Of a DNA stretch of 5,032 nt, positions 4,616 to 5,032 are shown in pieces. This stretch comes from an uncultured Actinoplanes sp. (GTDB lineage: Bacteria; Actinomycetota; Actinomycetes; Mycobacteriales; Micromonosporaceae). Below the pieces are notes generated by a model, which worked only from the letters and a program-made list of their open reading frames with translations, ran no database searches and was not told where the DNA came from. The stretch's first letter is position 1. Every line of letters starts with the position of its first letter. The position numbers were made by a program, and so were the translations under genes. The stretch lies in NCBI GenBank assembly GCA_934667465.1, contig CAKUMG010000541.1, positions 1 to 5,032 of the forward strand, in the 5' to 3' direction.

Positions 4616-5032
4616 ACCACGTCGCGGTCGTCGACCTGGGCTACGGCGACGCGGGCAAGGGGACCGTCGTGGACGCGCTGTGCGCCCAGGGCGGGGTGCG
4701 GGCGGTGCTGCGCTTCAACGGGGGAGCGCAGGCCGCGCACAACGTGGTCGCCCCGGACGGCCGGCACCACACGTTCGCGCAGTTCGGGGCGGGCACCCTC
4801 GCGGGGGTGCCCACCCACCTGACCCGGTTCGTCGTGGTCGACCCGCTCGCGCTGGCCGCCGAGGCCGCCGCGCTGGGCAACCCGTACCACCTGCTCACCG
4901 TCGACGCGGACTGCCTGCTGGTCACCCCGTGGCACCGGGCGGCCAACCAGGTGCGGGAGCGGCGGCGCGGCGGGGGGCGTGGCAGGGCGCGTTCCGGGTG
5001 GGGCACTGCGACGCGGTGGCACACCGGTACGC
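4612..5032 (+). CDS. Divergent adenylosuccinate synthetase (PurA)-like protein, 5' part
   Basis: The GTG at 4612 overlaps the upstream TGA (GTGA, 4612-4615). Residues 1-125 align by eye with PurA. VVDLGYGDAGKGTVVDAL (6-23) corresponds to LGxQWGDEGKGKIVDLL. LRFNGGAQAAHNVV (33-46) corresponds to RYQGGxNAGHTVV, with His43 at the catalytic His. TFAQFGAGTL and FVVVDPLALAAE (73-84) follow, then LLVTPWHRAANQVRERRRG. PurA joins IMP and aspartate using GTP. Here Asp13 and Lys16 of the P-loop remain, but the usual Glu is Ala14, the second Lys is Thr18 and two residues before GD are missing. It is therefore probably a paralogue with altered substrate use rather than the housekeeping enzyme. The normal length is about 420-430 residues, so roughly two thirds is off the window. 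The final 40-60 bases seem to contain a frameshift. Confidence 0.75.
   Translation, partial: MNHVAVVDLGYGDAGKGTVVDALCAQGGVRAVLRFNGGAQAAHNVVAPDGRHHTFAQFGAGTLAGVPTHLTRFVVVDPLALAAEAAALGNPYHLLTVDADCLLVTPWHRAANQVRERRRGGGRGRARSGWGTATRWHTGT

Larger units (their letters stand above)
1907..5032 (+). other. Four-gene, translationally coupled operon
   Basis: NUDIX-winged helix, J-domain/pseudokinase, vWA and PurA-like genes run on one strand with junctions of -4, +16 and -4 bases and no internal terminator or promoter. The GTGA overlaps imply coupled translation and shared expression. The region upstream has a terminator, so transcription probably starts near 1867. Whether more genes follow cannot be seen. 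Confidence 0.8.

Noticed and set aside
4315..5022. Minus-strand open frames opposite the vWA/PurA-like genes
   Set aside because: Low-complexity Arg/Pro/Ala/Ser products, antisense to genes with clear P-loop and vWA motifs.

Overview
The window is two pieces of DNA of different origin. Positions 1 to about 300 (roughly 64% GC by hand count) carry the C-terminal S-layer homology (SLH) repeats of a surface protein on the minus strand. Their sequence and codon choice (TTT, TAT, GAT, GAA and CTT all used) look like a Firmicutes/Clostridia-type protein. From about 300 to the end, the DNA is very GC-rich with almost exclusive G/C at third codon positions, GTG starts and GTGA overlaps. This is typical of a filamentous actinomycete; a Micromonosporaceae-like source (for example an Actinoplanes relative) is my inference. 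The two pieces meet inside a secreted glycoside hydrolase gene, out of frame. A chimeric contig end is the most likely explanation.

Actinomycete part, left to right: (1) a 3'-truncated, minus-strand, exported GH26-like glycoside hydrolase (about 301-1185); (2) a divergent intergenic region with one strong and one weaker DtxR/IdeR-type iron box (1213-1231, 1239-1257); (3) a small plus-strand protein with two four-cysteine DUF1540 units (1349-1639), followed by a third, degenerate iron-box-like sequence and a strong intrinsic terminator (1664-1704); (4) a short spacer with a duplicated 23-bp hairpin-forming sequence (1763-1785, 1795-1817); (5) a promoter region with two imperfect 8-3-8 palindromes plus an isolated half-site; and (6) a tightly packed plus-strand operon of four genes that runs off the right end.

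The operon is the main biological interest. Its first gene encodes a NUDIX domain fused to a C-terminal winged helix (NrtR-like regulator, 1907-2659). It overlaps by 4 bases a gene for a J-domain-like segment joined to a degenerate protein kinase fold (2656-3594). A von Willebrand factor A (vWA) protein with a MIDAS-type motif follows after 16 bases (3611-4615), and that gene overlaps by 4 bases a divergent adenylosuccinate synthetase-like gene (4612 to end). The spacing implies translational coupling, so the four proteins probably work together. A plausible reading is a nucleotide- or ADP-ribose-sensing regulator controlling a chaperone/pseudokinase-vWA module that acts with a nucleotide-ligating enzyme. 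The substrate and biological role cannot be read from this sequence.

Both ends need caution: the left end is chimeric, and the last 40-60 bases appear to contain a one-base frameshift in the PurA-like gene.
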